The notes under the pieces were generated by a model. That model saw nothing but the letters and a program-made list of their open reading frames with translations, made no database searches and was not told where the DNA came from. Source: an uncultured Bacteroides sp. (GTDB lineage: Bacteria; Bacteroidota; Bacteroidia; Bacteroidales; Bacteroidaceae). From it: 61,050 bases of DNA. The first letter of the stretch is position 1. Each line of letters starts with the position of its first letter. The position numbers and the translations under genes were made by a program. Shown piece after piece: positions 17,815 to 25,757 of the stretch. Where the stretch lies: contig CAUHML010000014.1 in NCBI GenBank assembly GCA_959606905.1, positions 1-61,050 on the forward strand, written 5' to 3'.

Positions 17815-18269
17815 AAAAGAACAAAATTGTAGTATTGGCCGGAATGGCTTTACTAACGGTGGGAACTATCTTAAACGTGCATGACGCGCTTAATGAGTTC
17901 GGAGTAATGGAAATATCACTACATCCGCAGGTGATAGCGCAGTCGGGAAGTACATCCGGGACTACAACTAATCTAGGAGAGCAATTAGATACAAGGGTGG
18001 AATGCACAAAAACAACTACTACTTCAAGCAATTCATCTGACACATCAGGCACTAGAACTGATACTAATATTAATGGTGGTATTAGTGCAGGTAATGGAAT
18101 TATAGGTGGTTCTATCGGAGGAGGCCATTCATGGGGTTCAAGTTCTTCAACCGGCTCATCAACCAACACCACTCAAACTGTAGAAGAAAAATATAAAGCC
18201 ACAAAATATTATTGCGGCAAATTCAGTTATATACAAACTTGCAGTATTACCAATCCGTGCAATCAGTAA
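17811..18269 (+). CDS. Exported Ser/Thr/Gly-rich protein with four cysteines, NVEALA-like leader
   Basis: A 152-residue protein. A basic start (MKKNK) and a hydrophobic stretch (7-22) are followed by EISLHPQVIAQSG (35-47), reminiscent of the leader end in the short exported NVEALA-domain proteins of Bacteroides; cleavage near VIA/Q at 43-44 is plausible. The rest is low-complexity: Ser/Thr-rich to about 88, Gly-rich 89-106, then SSSSTGSSTNTTQT. The C terminus carries Cys135, Cys144 and Cys150, with Cys65 as the fourth. It is translationally coupled to the TMTC-like enzyme. Function is unknown; a secreted, glycosylated and disulfide-bonded product is inferred from the neighbours. Confidence 0.65.
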   Translation: MKKNKIVVLAGMALLTVGTILNVHDALNEFGVMEISLHPQVIAQSGSTSGTTTNLGEQLDTRVECTKTTTTSSNSSDTSGTRTDTNINGGISAGNGIIGGSIGGGHSWGSSSSTGSSTNTTQTVEEKYKATKYYCGKFSYIQTCSITNPCNQ

Positions 18270-18285
18270 TATCAACATCGTAAAA

Positions 18286-18325
18286 ATGCTAAGTTCATTG
18301 AACTTGAAATCTATGGACTTAGCAT
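18286..18325 (+). terminator. Stem-loop after the exported-protein gene (attenuator candidate)
   Basis: ATGCTAAGTTCAT (18286-18298) pairs with ATGGACTTAGCAT (18313-18325): 13 bp with one G:U, 14-base loop, no T-run. Placed between the small exported protein and the rest of the operon, it could stabilise the upstream mRNA or partly terminate transcription, so that the small protein is made in excess. Confidence 0.55.
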
Positions 18326-18353
18326 ATAAATCTATTAATCAATTCTGTATTGT

Positions 18354-19574
18354 ATGATAAACTACAAATTATTTCCGGATTTTTTTTCATTTAGTGGTCG
18401 TATCGCTAGTGTAATCATTCTATTTATTATCATTGGTTGTCAAACATCTCCCAATAAAGTATCAACAGGTGAACATATCGTTTCCGATTCAACTCTTATT
18501 CAAATTAATGTTGATCCGGATGGAGAGGAATCTTATGCTTTTGATAGTTTGATAGATGATATATCATACATTAAGTTGGAAACAAACGATGATTGCCTGA
18601 TAGGTAATATACATCAGATACTTTGCTCTAAAGATTACATTTTTATTATGGATGTTTTTGTCGCAAATGCTGTATATTGTTTTGATAAACAAGGTCACTT
18701 TGTTCGACGAATTGGAGAAATAGGACAAGGGCCCGGAGAATATACACGTTTATTTAAAATGTGCCTTACTAGCGATCAGAAACAAATAGTTTTGTATGAC
18801 TGGAAGTATCTTCATTATTACGATCTGAATGGGAAACATATAAAGGATGTAACTCCAGATTTTGATGTATATGATATTGAATTGGGTAACGAAGATTTTC
18901 TTGCAGGATTCCGAGCATCCGGTATAGGTGACGGCGATTCTCAGCGTCGAATGTTATCTGTCTATGATAAAGATCTAAAACTGATTTATAAAGAATTTCC
19001 AACTTTTTATAATAAGACGTTTCACTTGGACGATGGAATGATTCCTTTACGTAGTTTTGGAAATAACATTTATATAAATAAACCATGGACGCATTCTATT
19101 TATAGGATAGAAAAAGAATGTTGTTATGAGAGGTATAGAATAAATATAGTTAATGGTGGATATCCGGAAATACAAGATGGTATGGACGGTGATACTTATT
19201 TAAGAATAGTCGGAACAAAGTTTTGTATAAGAGACTATGCTATATTAAAGGACTATGCATTGTTCTATTTTAGCAAGAATGGCGTAACTTGGACTCCTTT
19301 CGTTATTTATTCTCATAAAACAAAAAAGACTTATAAGTGTAATGGCAGATATTATAATCCTTTATTTTTTGCACATTCTCCAGGAAATACACCTATAGTT
19401 TGTTATGACGAAGAGACTGTTCTTATTCCGCAAGATGCCACTACTGTTATGCGTATGAAAGAGCAAATTTATAATTCGCCATTAATTAACGATAGCAAGT
19501 TAATGCAGTTATATGATGGATTAACGGAAGATAGTAATCCTGTCTTATTCCTCCTACATATTAAATCTATTTAA
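18354..19574 (+). CDS. 6-bladed beta-propeller lipoprotein (BF3404-like)
   Basis: A 406-residue lipoprotein with lipobox IIIGC (Cys near residue 29). It matches the Bacteroidetes 6-bladed beta-propeller family: an opening strand SLIDDISYIKLETNDDCLIGN, blade phrases such as KDYIFIMDVF and VYCFDKQGHFVRRIG, and the family hallmark GEIGQGPGEYTRL. These propellers frequently sit beside NVEALA-type exported proteins, but their role is not known; binding the small protein or a surface partner is a guess. It follows the stem-loop and precedes the thioredoxin-fold gene by 10 bases. Confidence 0.85.
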   Translation: MINYKLFPDFFSFSGRIASVIILFIIIGCQTSPNKVSTGEHIVSDSTLIQINVDPDGEESYAFDSLIDDISYIKLETNDDCLIGNIHQILCSKDYIFIMDVFVANAVYCFDKQGHFVRRIGEIGQGPGEYTRLFKMCLTSDQKQIVLYDWKYLHYYDLNGKHIKDVTPDFDVYDIELGNEDFLAGFRASGIGDGDSQRRMLSVYDKDLKLIYKEFPTFYNKTFHLDDGMIPLRSFGNNIYINKPWTHSIYRIEKECCYERYRINIVNGGYPEIQDGMDGDTYLRIVGTKFCIRDYAILKDYALFYFSKNGVTWTPFVIYSHKTKKTYKCNGRYYNPLFFAHSPGNTPIVCYDEETVLIPQDATTVMRMKEQIYNSPLINDSKLMQLYDGLTEDSNPVLFLLHIKSI

Positions 19575-19584
19575 ATGTAACAGG

Positions 19585-20214
19585 ATGAAAAAGAATATCA
19601 ACATATATATTGTTGGCATATTAGCACTATTATTACTAGGTGTCAATATGGTCACTTTAAAGAAGTATAAGACCCTAAAGACGTATTGTCAGGAACAGAT
19701 TACTGATAAATCCATTACCGGACAAAAAGAAATGGCACTATGGGTAAATTCTCAAATTGCTTTCTCGGTGAATGGAATGAAGATGCCAAATATCTTATTA
19801 AAAGAATACAATGGTGTCACAATTCCGCTTGAGGAATATATGAAAGGGAGAAAAGAAGTGTTAGTAGTAAGAGTCAACGAATTATATTGCAGTGATTGCG
19901 TCAATTTCATACTTCAAAAAATAGGGCGTTTATCTAAAGAATTAAATCTTGACGAGAATATTTTGCTTATTGGAAGTTACCAATCGTCAACAGCTCGTAG
20001 ATATTTAGAGAAAAACATGAAATTACCTTCTACTGTATTTGATATAGAAAATGGAAATTTATCTCTCCCATTGGAAGAAGAAGGTTTTCCATATTGCTTT
20101 TTGTTATCAAGTGACATGACAATCTTACATGCTTTCATACCCGACAAAGCTGTTCCTGATTTGGCAAACAATTATCTTAAAAACATAAGTCAACGATATT
20201 TTCAAACCAATTAA
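19585..20214 (+). CDS. Membrane-anchored thioredoxin-fold protein with CSDC motif
   Basis: A 209-residue protein with one N-terminal membrane anchor (residues 7-23) and a periplasmic domain. ILLKEYNGVTIPLEEYM followed by EVLVVRVNELYCSDCVNFIL has the order of a TlpA/redoxin-like thioredoxin fold, and the pair Cys102-Ser-Asp-Cys105 sits where a thioredoxin active site belongs. VFDIENGNLSLPLEEEGFPYCFLL covers the cis-Pro strand. A thiol-disulfide role, for instance on the four-cysteine exported protein three frames upstream, is inferred. It could also reduce a c-type cytochrome or another partner, but no such gene is near. Confidence 0.7.
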   Translation: MKKNINIYIVGILALLLLGVNMVTLKKYKTLKTYCQEQITDKSITGQKEMALWVNSQIAFSVNGMKMPNILLKEYNGVTIPLEEYMKGRKEVLVVRVNELYCSDCVNFILQKIGRLSKELNLDENILLIGSYQSSTARRYLEKNMKLPSTVFDIENGNLSLPLEEEGFPYCFLLSSDMTILHAFIPDKAVPDLANNYLKNISQRYFQTN

Positions 20215-20226
20215 AAATTTAGAATT

Positions 20227-20685
20227 ATGAAGAAAAGAATTTTATTGTTATGCTTGTTTTGCATGACATTGGGTTTTGCCTATTCGCAAGAGCCTGATCC
20301 TCAGATAACAAATATGACTAAGGTTGTTATTTGCACATCTGATAAAAAATCGCTTATAAAAGCTGAGAGTTTAAAAGAAATATGGAAACCGGCTTATATC
20401 CATACTATCTCAATAAGTCCAAAGGCTAATCTCAAAGCACTTATTCGGTTGGAAGAATTATTGCAGAAAACTCCGATGTTATACAATCCGGAAAATACAC
20501 TGATTATTTGTACAGACAAGTATCTTGAACTTATAAAGGAAGCGGCAGCGGGGTATAAACTCGTTCAACTCCCCAGTTTGGGATCTTCGGAATCTATGAT
20601 TGTAGAGGGAAAGATTACTCCTTTGACGAAGGAAGACAACGAACCGGGATATGACTTTAAATTTGTAGAAGAGAAAGCTCTATAG
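20227..20685 (+). CDS. Small periplasmic protein of unknown function
   Basis: A 152-residue exported protein with signal peptide MKKRILLLCLFCMTLGFAYSQ. The mature part has an alpha/beta look (MTKVVICTSDKKSLIKAES, TLIICTDKYLELIKEAAAG) and no cysteines, so it does not contribute to redox chemistry. I do not recognise a family. It lies 12 bases after the thioredoxin-fold gene and 29 bases before the second membrane glycosyltransferase, so it is part of the operon. It may be an accessory factor of the exported-protein pathway. Confidence 0.6.
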   Translation: MKKRILLLCLFCMTLGFAYSQEPDPQITNMTKVVICTSDKKSLIKAESLKEIWKPAYIHTISISPKANLKALIRLEELLQKTPMLYNPENTLIICTDKYLELIKEAAAGYKLVQLPSLGSSESMIVEGKITPLTKEDNEPGYDFKFVEEKAL

Positions 20686-20714
20686 TTCTGTCTATTAGAT
20701 GCAAATAATGACTC

Positions 20715-22169
20715 ATGCAGTTCCTGAAAAAACATATTACTGAACTATGTTTTATGCTATTATTGTGCGGCACCCTATGGGGAGCCGTGCAATTAATAGT
20801 GTCGGGGCATATATTCAACGGTGACTTTGCACTTTATATCCGACAGGCACAAAGCATACAATACGGAGATATGCAGCAAGTGTTTTCGGACATGCAGGAG
20901 ATGATAGCCCATTCTACTTATCAGCGCTATTCACCTATACTTTACCCGTGGGGATATCCTCTGCTACTATTTCCGTGTGTGGCATTGTTTGGCATCAACT
21001 ATTTTGCCTTCAAAATTGTAGGAGTTATCTGTCTGGTAGGGGCTTTCATCTTTCTCTATTATCACCCTATTCTCTCGAAAGAGCGTTTCAGAATGTCCGT
21101 CCTACTCGTTTTAGCTTTGCTGACAGGCAACATATTCTATTGGGGGTATGTTAACTCCGTCAGCAGCGAACTTCCCTTTTTCTGCTTCCTCATGTTCTCT
21201 TTTTGGACAATGAACAAACTCTATGCATTGAAGGAACAGACCGAAAAGCGAACTATACTATACATCGGTTTAGGTATTCTTCTTTTTTTCACGGCACAGA
21301 TTCGTACGGAAGGATACTTCTTATTTATTTCCTTAATCGTACTTCAATGGAAAAACAGATTATCAGGATGGAGGTTTTTCCTTCCTTATGCATCTGCTCT
21401 ATGCATTTGGTTTGTCTTTACTCTTGTTTTTCCTTCGGGATATACAGAACATTTTGAGCACTTTAAGGTGGTGACTCTGACAAACCTACTTCACAACATC
21501 CAAACATTTTACGAATATCCTGCTCAGATCTTATATATTCCTTTTTCACTCTTCAATCTTTTCTTTTGGGTGAATTGCTTGCTCGGCTTATACATAAGTA
21601 GCCGGAAATTAACGGCGGAGTCAGTTTATCTGGTTTCTACCATAATGCTCTTAATCTGTTGGCCTTATGATGTAATAAGGTATTGGCTTCCCCTTTTTCC
21701 ATTATGTTTCATATTCTTCATTCAAGGATTCCGATTTATGTGTATGGTGTGGGGCAAAAAAGCGGGAAAATGGGTTCTCTATCCAATTATAGGCATACTA
21801 ATCTGTTCTGTTTGGAAAGTTTCAATAAAATATGCGACCTCACCCATACAGATTTATACTACCATAAATCCGAACGTGGAAGGCGAAAGTGCTCAAGAAA
21901 TGTACGCCTTCCTCCGTATGAATACCGCTCAGGACGATTGGGTAGCCTGCGGAGAAAGTCGCTCTATCTATTTATATACGAATCGTCTTTCCTGCAATAT
22001 TTCGGGAGAGATATCCAATCTTCCTGCCAACGTCAATTGGTATGTCGAGTTTCTGTATCGTGGTTCCTATCTTCAATACCCTCATGGGGTGATCAGATTG
22101 AACCAGAACCGTTTTCAACAAGTATTTTGTAATCAAGATTTTGCAATATATAAAATACTAACACCATGA
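20715..22169 (+). CDS. GT-C type membrane glycosyltransferase-like protein (GT39/83-like)
   Basis: A 484-residue polytopic protein with about ten hydrophobic segments. The first periplasmic loop has GDFALYIRQAQSI, the acidic residue position typical of GT-C enzymes using polyprenyl-phosphate sugars (compare PMT and ArnT), and YPWGYPLLLFPCVALFG follows as in the ArnT/PMT-like family. The C-terminal 80 residues are soluble. Acceptor and donor are unknown; with a GT2 immediately downstream (ATGA overlap) that probably makes the donor, glycosylation on the periplasmic face is inferred. It is distinct from the TMTC-like enzyme, so two sugars or two acceptors are possible. Confidence 0.7.
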   Translation: MQFLKKHITELCFMLLLCGTLWGAVQLIVSGHIFNGDFALYIRQAQSIQYGDMQQVFSDMQEMIAHSTYQRYSPILYPWGYPLLLFPCVALFGINYFAFKIVGVICLVGAFIFLYYHPILSKERFRMSVLLVLALLTGNIFYWGYVNSVSSELPFFCFLMFSFWTMNKLYALKEQTEKRTILYIGLGILLFFTAQIRTEGYFLFISLIVLQWKNRLSGWRFFLPYASALCIWFVFTLVFPSGYTEHFEHFKVVTLTNLLHNIQTFYEYPAQILYIPFSLFNLFFWVNCLLGLYISSRKLTAESVYLVSTIMLLICWPYDVIRYWLPLFPLCFIFFIQGFRFMCMVWGKKAGKWVLYPIIGILICSVWKVSIKYATSPIQIYTTINPNVEGESAQEMYAFLRMNTAQDDWVACGESRSIYLYTNRLSCNISGEISNLPANVNWYVEFLYRGSYLQYPHGVIRLNQNRFQQVFCNQDFAIYKILTP

Positions 22170-22870
22170 AAAGCACAGACATTGAATATTCTATCATTTT
22201 GCCTTGCCTCAATGAAGAAAAGACATTAGGCATATGTATCCGGAAAATCCATCAATTTTTTTCAAACACCGGATTAACTTATGAAATTATAGTCGCCGAT
22301 AACGGTAGTACAGACAATTCCGCTCTCGTTGCTAAGAATAATCGGGCGGATGTGATACAGGTAAGTCAGAAAGGATATGGCAGTGCTTTGAGACATGGCA
22401 TCGAACATTGCAATGGGAAATATATCATTATGGGTGATGCTGATGATAGTTATAACTTTCTTGAATTATCATTATTTATCGAACGATTACAGGCTGGTTA
22501 TGATATGGTAATGGGAAACCGCTTTGCAGGTGGAATCACGAAAGGGGCTATGCCATGGCTTCATCGCTATGTCGGCAATCCGTTCTTGTCGTCCTTGGGG
22601 CGTTTTTTATTTAAGAATAATATTGGAGACTTCCATTGTGGTCTGAGAGCTTTCACGAAAAAATGCTATAACATTATTAACCCGCAGTGTAATGGTATGG
22701 AGTTTGCTTCTGAGCTTGTTGCCTTGGCTTCTATTCATCAGATGCGTATTTGTGAAATCCCGGTGACTCTCTATCCCGATGGTCGGAAACGCAGACCACA
22801 TTTGCGTTCATGGCGAGATGGGTTCAGACACATGGTGTTGCTTTACAGTCTTTATCTACTGAGGAATTGA
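22166..22870 (+). CDS. GT2 glycosyltransferase, polyprenyl-phosphate sugar synthase-like
   Basis: A 234-residue family 2 glycosyltransferase of the DPM1/dolichyl-phosphate hexose synthase type. Visible are the nucleotide-sugar start ILPCLNEEKTLG (11-22), the NGSTDNS loop (46-52), the metal-binding DADD at 91-94, VMGNRFAGG, and the typical DFHCGLRAF near the catalytic base region. No C-terminal membrane segments, as in the short single-domain form. It should charge undecaprenyl phosphate with a hexose on the cytoplasmic side. It is coupled by overlap to the GT-C gene before it and is 1 base from the signal peptidase gene. Confidence 0.88.
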   Translation: MKSTDIEYSIILPCLNEEKTLGICIRKIHQFFSNTGLTYEIIVADNGSTDNSALVAKNNRADVIQVSQKGYGSALRHGIEHCNGKYIIMGDADDSYNFLELSLFIERLQAGYDMVMGNRFAGGITKGAMPWLHRYVGNPFLSSLGRFLFKNNIGDFHCGLRAFTKKCYNIINPQCNGMEFASELVALASIHQMRICEIPVTLYPDGRKRRPHLRSWRDGFRHMVLLYSLYLLRN

Positions 22871-22871
22871 A

Positions 22872-23507
22872 ATGAAACGTATCAAATTTCAGACGTTAGC
22901 CAAACTGGGGACTTGTATGTTACTTATATTGCTTTTGGTTAAGGTATTCATTGGCGAATGGGTATATATTCCGTCTGATAGTATGTTTCCTACGATAAGT
23001 GCAAGAAGTCTGGTTTGGAACTCGAAAATTACATACGGGGCTTTAATGCCTCAGCGAATTGTAGAAACACCTGTACTCAATTTACTCTGTCTGATACCAG
23101 CCGTAGCCAAAGCTGATAAAAAAACAAATTGGGGGTATCATCGTGTGTGGGGATACTCTTCTCCGCAGCGTATGGACGTTGTTATATTCAAGTGGGATGA
23201 AAATGAAACGCAGTTATACGTTAAACGAATTATAGGGATGCCGAAAGACACAATACAGCTTAAAGATGGGATCGTATATATTAATAATAAGGCTATTGAG
23301 GAAAAAGGTAAACGAATTGCTTCTCATGATAATTTTGGTCCTATCGTTATAAAAGAGGATTGTTATTTCGTCATGGGAGATTTCAGGTATAATTCTTTAG
23401 ATAGCCGGCAAAGAGGACTTGTTCCGCTTCATTGCATATCAGGAAAAGCAATTCATAAGTTATGGAATCGAAATAGTGACTTATCTTTATTTGAAGCGAT
23501 TGAATAG
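22872..23507 (+). CDS. Signal peptidase I (S26)
   Basis: A 211-residue leader peptidase with one N-terminal membrane segment (13-30). Catalytic Ser37 lies in PSDSMFPT, the general-base Lys118 in YVKRIIGMPKD, and the conserved box GDFRYNSLDSRQRG at 169-182 matches the usual GDNRxxSxDSR with Asn replaced by Phe. A stretch at about 55-95 separates the first box from the lysine box. Bacteroides normally encode housekeeping signal peptidases elsewhere; this copy closes the operon of an exported protein, so a dedicated processing role is inferred. Confidence 0.9.
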   Translation: MKRIKFQTLAKLGTCMLLILLLVKVFIGEWVYIPSDSMFPTISARSLVWNSKITYGALMPQRIVETPVLNLLCLIPAVAKADKKTNWGYHRVWGYSSPQRMDVVIFKWDENETQLYVKRIIGMPKDTIQLKDGIVYINNKAIEEKGKRIASHDNFGPIVIKEDCYFVMGDFRYNSLDSRQRGLVPLHCISGKAIHKLWNRNSDLSLFEAIE

Positions 23508-23579
23508 TGTAATCAAACTTCAGCTCATGTTTTTCGATCAGAAGTTCAACATCTAGTTGGAATCTTCCGTTGCTGTTGA

Positions 23580-24965
23580 CTACTCCAATATAAGTTCTAT
23601 AACCGGTAACTCGACATTTGGGCGTTCTACAGGTAAAGTGATGATAACATCGTCAGCTCCTGTGTTTTCGGTCATATGGCTTCCTTTTTTGGTTTCAGTC
23701 CGAAATTTGAGTTCTGAATTGTCATTCAATAATTGAGCATATTTGATTTTTCCTTTATATTGTTTTAGATATAAGGATTTGAATGGCCATTCTAACACGT
23801 GTATATACAGTCGGTTAGTATTGGGGTTATATGTGAGAATACAATTGTTGGGACAAGCATATTCAGTTGGTGCGGCAGTACATCCATAAATGGCGCTACT
23901 ATGAAAACGCATCCAATGTGCCAAGCCGTTTAAACGTTCTATAGCACGTTCGTCAAAAACACCTCTTGCTGTTGGCCCGACGTTTAGTAATAGATTTCCA
24001 CCCTTACTGACAGTTTCGGCTAACATAACAATTAGTTGATGTACACTTTTCCAACTGTATTCATCACGATGGTAACCCCATGAGCCGGAGAATGTTTGAC
24101 AGGTTTCCCAAGGAACTCGTTGGCTGTTTACTGTGGGCCACTGTTGTGGCATGAATTGTTCTGGAGTGATGTAATCCCAGCCTTGTCTATTTTCTGTTAG
24201 TCCGAGGCGGTTGTTTATAATAATCTGTGGTTGCAATTTTCGTGCTAATTTGACAATACCTTCTGCATCCCAGTCTTTACTATTCTTTCCATTCTCTCCT
24301 TCAGCATACGTATAATCCATGAAAAGTTCATCAATTTGTCCAAATTCAGTGAGTAATTCGGTTAATTGGTTTTTCATATATTCCCTGTATTTTGCCATAT
24401 TACGGTTCTTATTTAATTCTTTCAAGAGTTCGGGGTTTTGTGGCATTTGGGGGTGGTTACGGTCAATGGTGAAATCGGGATGATGCCAATCCAATAGCGA
24501 ATAATAAAATCCTATACGTATACCTTCGTTACGAAAAGCATTAACTAACGGTTTTAAGATATCCTTTTTATAAGGTGTATTGGTTATTTTATAGTCCGTA
24601 TATTTACTGTCCCACATACAAAAACCATCATGATGCTTAGTCGTGAAAACCATATATTTAACTCCGGCTGCTTTTGCCATATACGCCCATTCTTCCGGAT
24701 TATACAAATCGGGATTAAATAAGTTTTTGTAACGGTTGTAATGTTCATCGGACATTTTTTCTCTGCTTTTTACCCATTCGTGGCGAGCAGGCATAGCGTA
24801 AAGTCCCCAGTGGATAAACAGACCAAACCTGTCATGTGTCCACCAAGACATATGTTCCGATTGGTTCAATGAGGAATCATATTGATTTTGAACAATATGT
24901 GTCGCATTCGCCTGTTGACAAACGAAAGACAGGAGAAAGAGGGTATATATAATAGTTCTTTTCAT
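23580..24965 (-). CDS. GH29 alpha-L-fucosidase
   Basis: A 461-residue exported enzyme (signal peptide MKRTIIYTLFLLSFVCQQANA). The GH29 barrel is evident: RFGLFIHWGLYAMPARHEWV, FTTKHHDGFCMWDSKYTDY, GIRIGFYYSLLDWHHPD and IDELFMDYTYAEG. The Asp in LFMDYT is the expected nucleophile position. GGNLLLNVGPTARGVF closes the barrel, and a beta-sandwich follows. It removes terminal alpha-linked fucose. Last gene of the minus-strand enzyme operon of PUL1, 2 bases after the DUF5040 gene. Confidence 0.93.
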   Translation of the reverse strand: MKRTIIYTLFLLSFVCQQANATHIVQNQYDSSLNQSEHMSWWTHDRFGLFIHWGLYAMPARHEWVKSREKMSDEHYNRYKNLFNPDLYNPEEWAYMAKAAGVKYMVFTTKHHDGFCMWDSKYTDYKITNTPYKKDILKPLVNAFRNEGIRIGFYYSLLDWHHPDFTIDRNHPQMPQNPELLKELNKNRNMAKYREYMKNQLTELLTEFGQIDELFMDYTYAEGENGKNSKDWDAEGIVKLARKLQPQIIINNRLGLTENRQGWDYITPEQFMPQQWPTVNSQRVPWETCQTFSGSWGYHRDEYSWKSVHQLIVMLAETVSKGGNLLLNVGPTARGVFDERAIERLNGLAHWMRFHSSAIYGCTAAPTEYACPNNCILTYNPNTNRLYIHVLEWPFKSLYLKQYKGKIKYAQLLNDNSELKFRTETKKGSHMTENTGADDVIITLPVERPNVELPVIELILE

Positions 24966-24967
24966 AC

Positions 24968-25744
24968 TTAGTACTTTATAGGTAAAATTCTGTTCATCGA
25001 ATCTACAAAAATAGCTGCCATTCGTTGTTGCATATATGATTGTTCTCCCCGTATGGGATGATGTCCATAAGCTATGCCTTCTGTAACTTGAATATCCGTG
25101 GAATATAATTGGCTGAAAGGTTTTCCTGTGACAGGATGTAATACATTTTTTGAGAATCCGATATATTTATCAAATTCAATTAAAGGAAATCCCCATTTAG
25201 CGGCGAGTTTTCTGATACTTTCATTGTAAACGGTGCGACAATCATGCCAGTGTGTACATAATACAATAATTGCAGGTTTACCATAAGGAGTATTATAGTA
25301 TTTGGATGTAGTATCGTTACGTAATTCATAGCATTCCGTGAGGTAACGTTTGATGACATAATCATAGGCTGCCGCGTAATTGCTGCGATCAAATGGTACT
25401 TCATAATCCGTGTATTTATCTTTCAGTTGAAGTTCTTCATAAACATCTTTATTGTGTACTTGCATAATGACTAATGCATCAATATTTTCCAGTTCTTCTT
25501 TAGAGTAGAGGGTACCATTGGCCATTCGGTTTGCTGTATTGGCTATGGCTTCTCCACCTATGGCCCGGTTTATGGCTTCGGCATTCAGTTTGCGACAACC
25601 GATTTCGAACCAACCGTTTTGCGGAGAAGCGAATGAGGCTCCTGTCAATAAGATTTTGTATTCTGTTGTTTTTGACAGGTTTTGTGCTACTGCTATTCCT
25701 GTGAAAATATAGAATAACAGCACGGTTAGAAATGTCTTCTTCAT
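24968..25744 (-). CDS. SGNH-like DUF5040 family protein
   Basis: A 258-residue exported protein with signal peptide MKKTFLTVLLFYIFTGIAVAQ. LLTGASFASPQNGWFEIGCR places a Ser in a GxS-like block as in SGNH hydrolases, and the C-terminal phrase VTEGIAYGHHPIRGEQSYM supplies a candidate His. Between them IDALVIMQVHNKDVYE sits where SGNH block III (GxND) would be, with HNKD instead. DUF5040 proteins occur in polysaccharide utilisation loci and may be carbohydrate esterases; activity is not established. It lies 13 bases after the TIM-barrel gene. Confidence 0.65.
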   Translation of the reverse strand: MKKTFLTVLLFYIFTGIAVAQNLSKTTEYKILLTGASFASPQNGWFEIGCRKLNAEAINRAIGGEAIANTANRMANGTLYSKEELENIDALVIMQVHNKDVYEELQLKDKYTDYEVPFDRSNYAAAYDYVIKRYLTECYELRNDTTSKYYNTPYGKPAIIVLCTHWHDCRTVYNESIRKLAAKWGFPLIEFDKYIGFSKNVLHPVTGKPFSQLYSTDIQVTEGIAYGHHPIRGEQSYMQQRMAAIFVDSMNRILPIKY

Positions 25745-25757
25745 ATTTTCTTATTTT

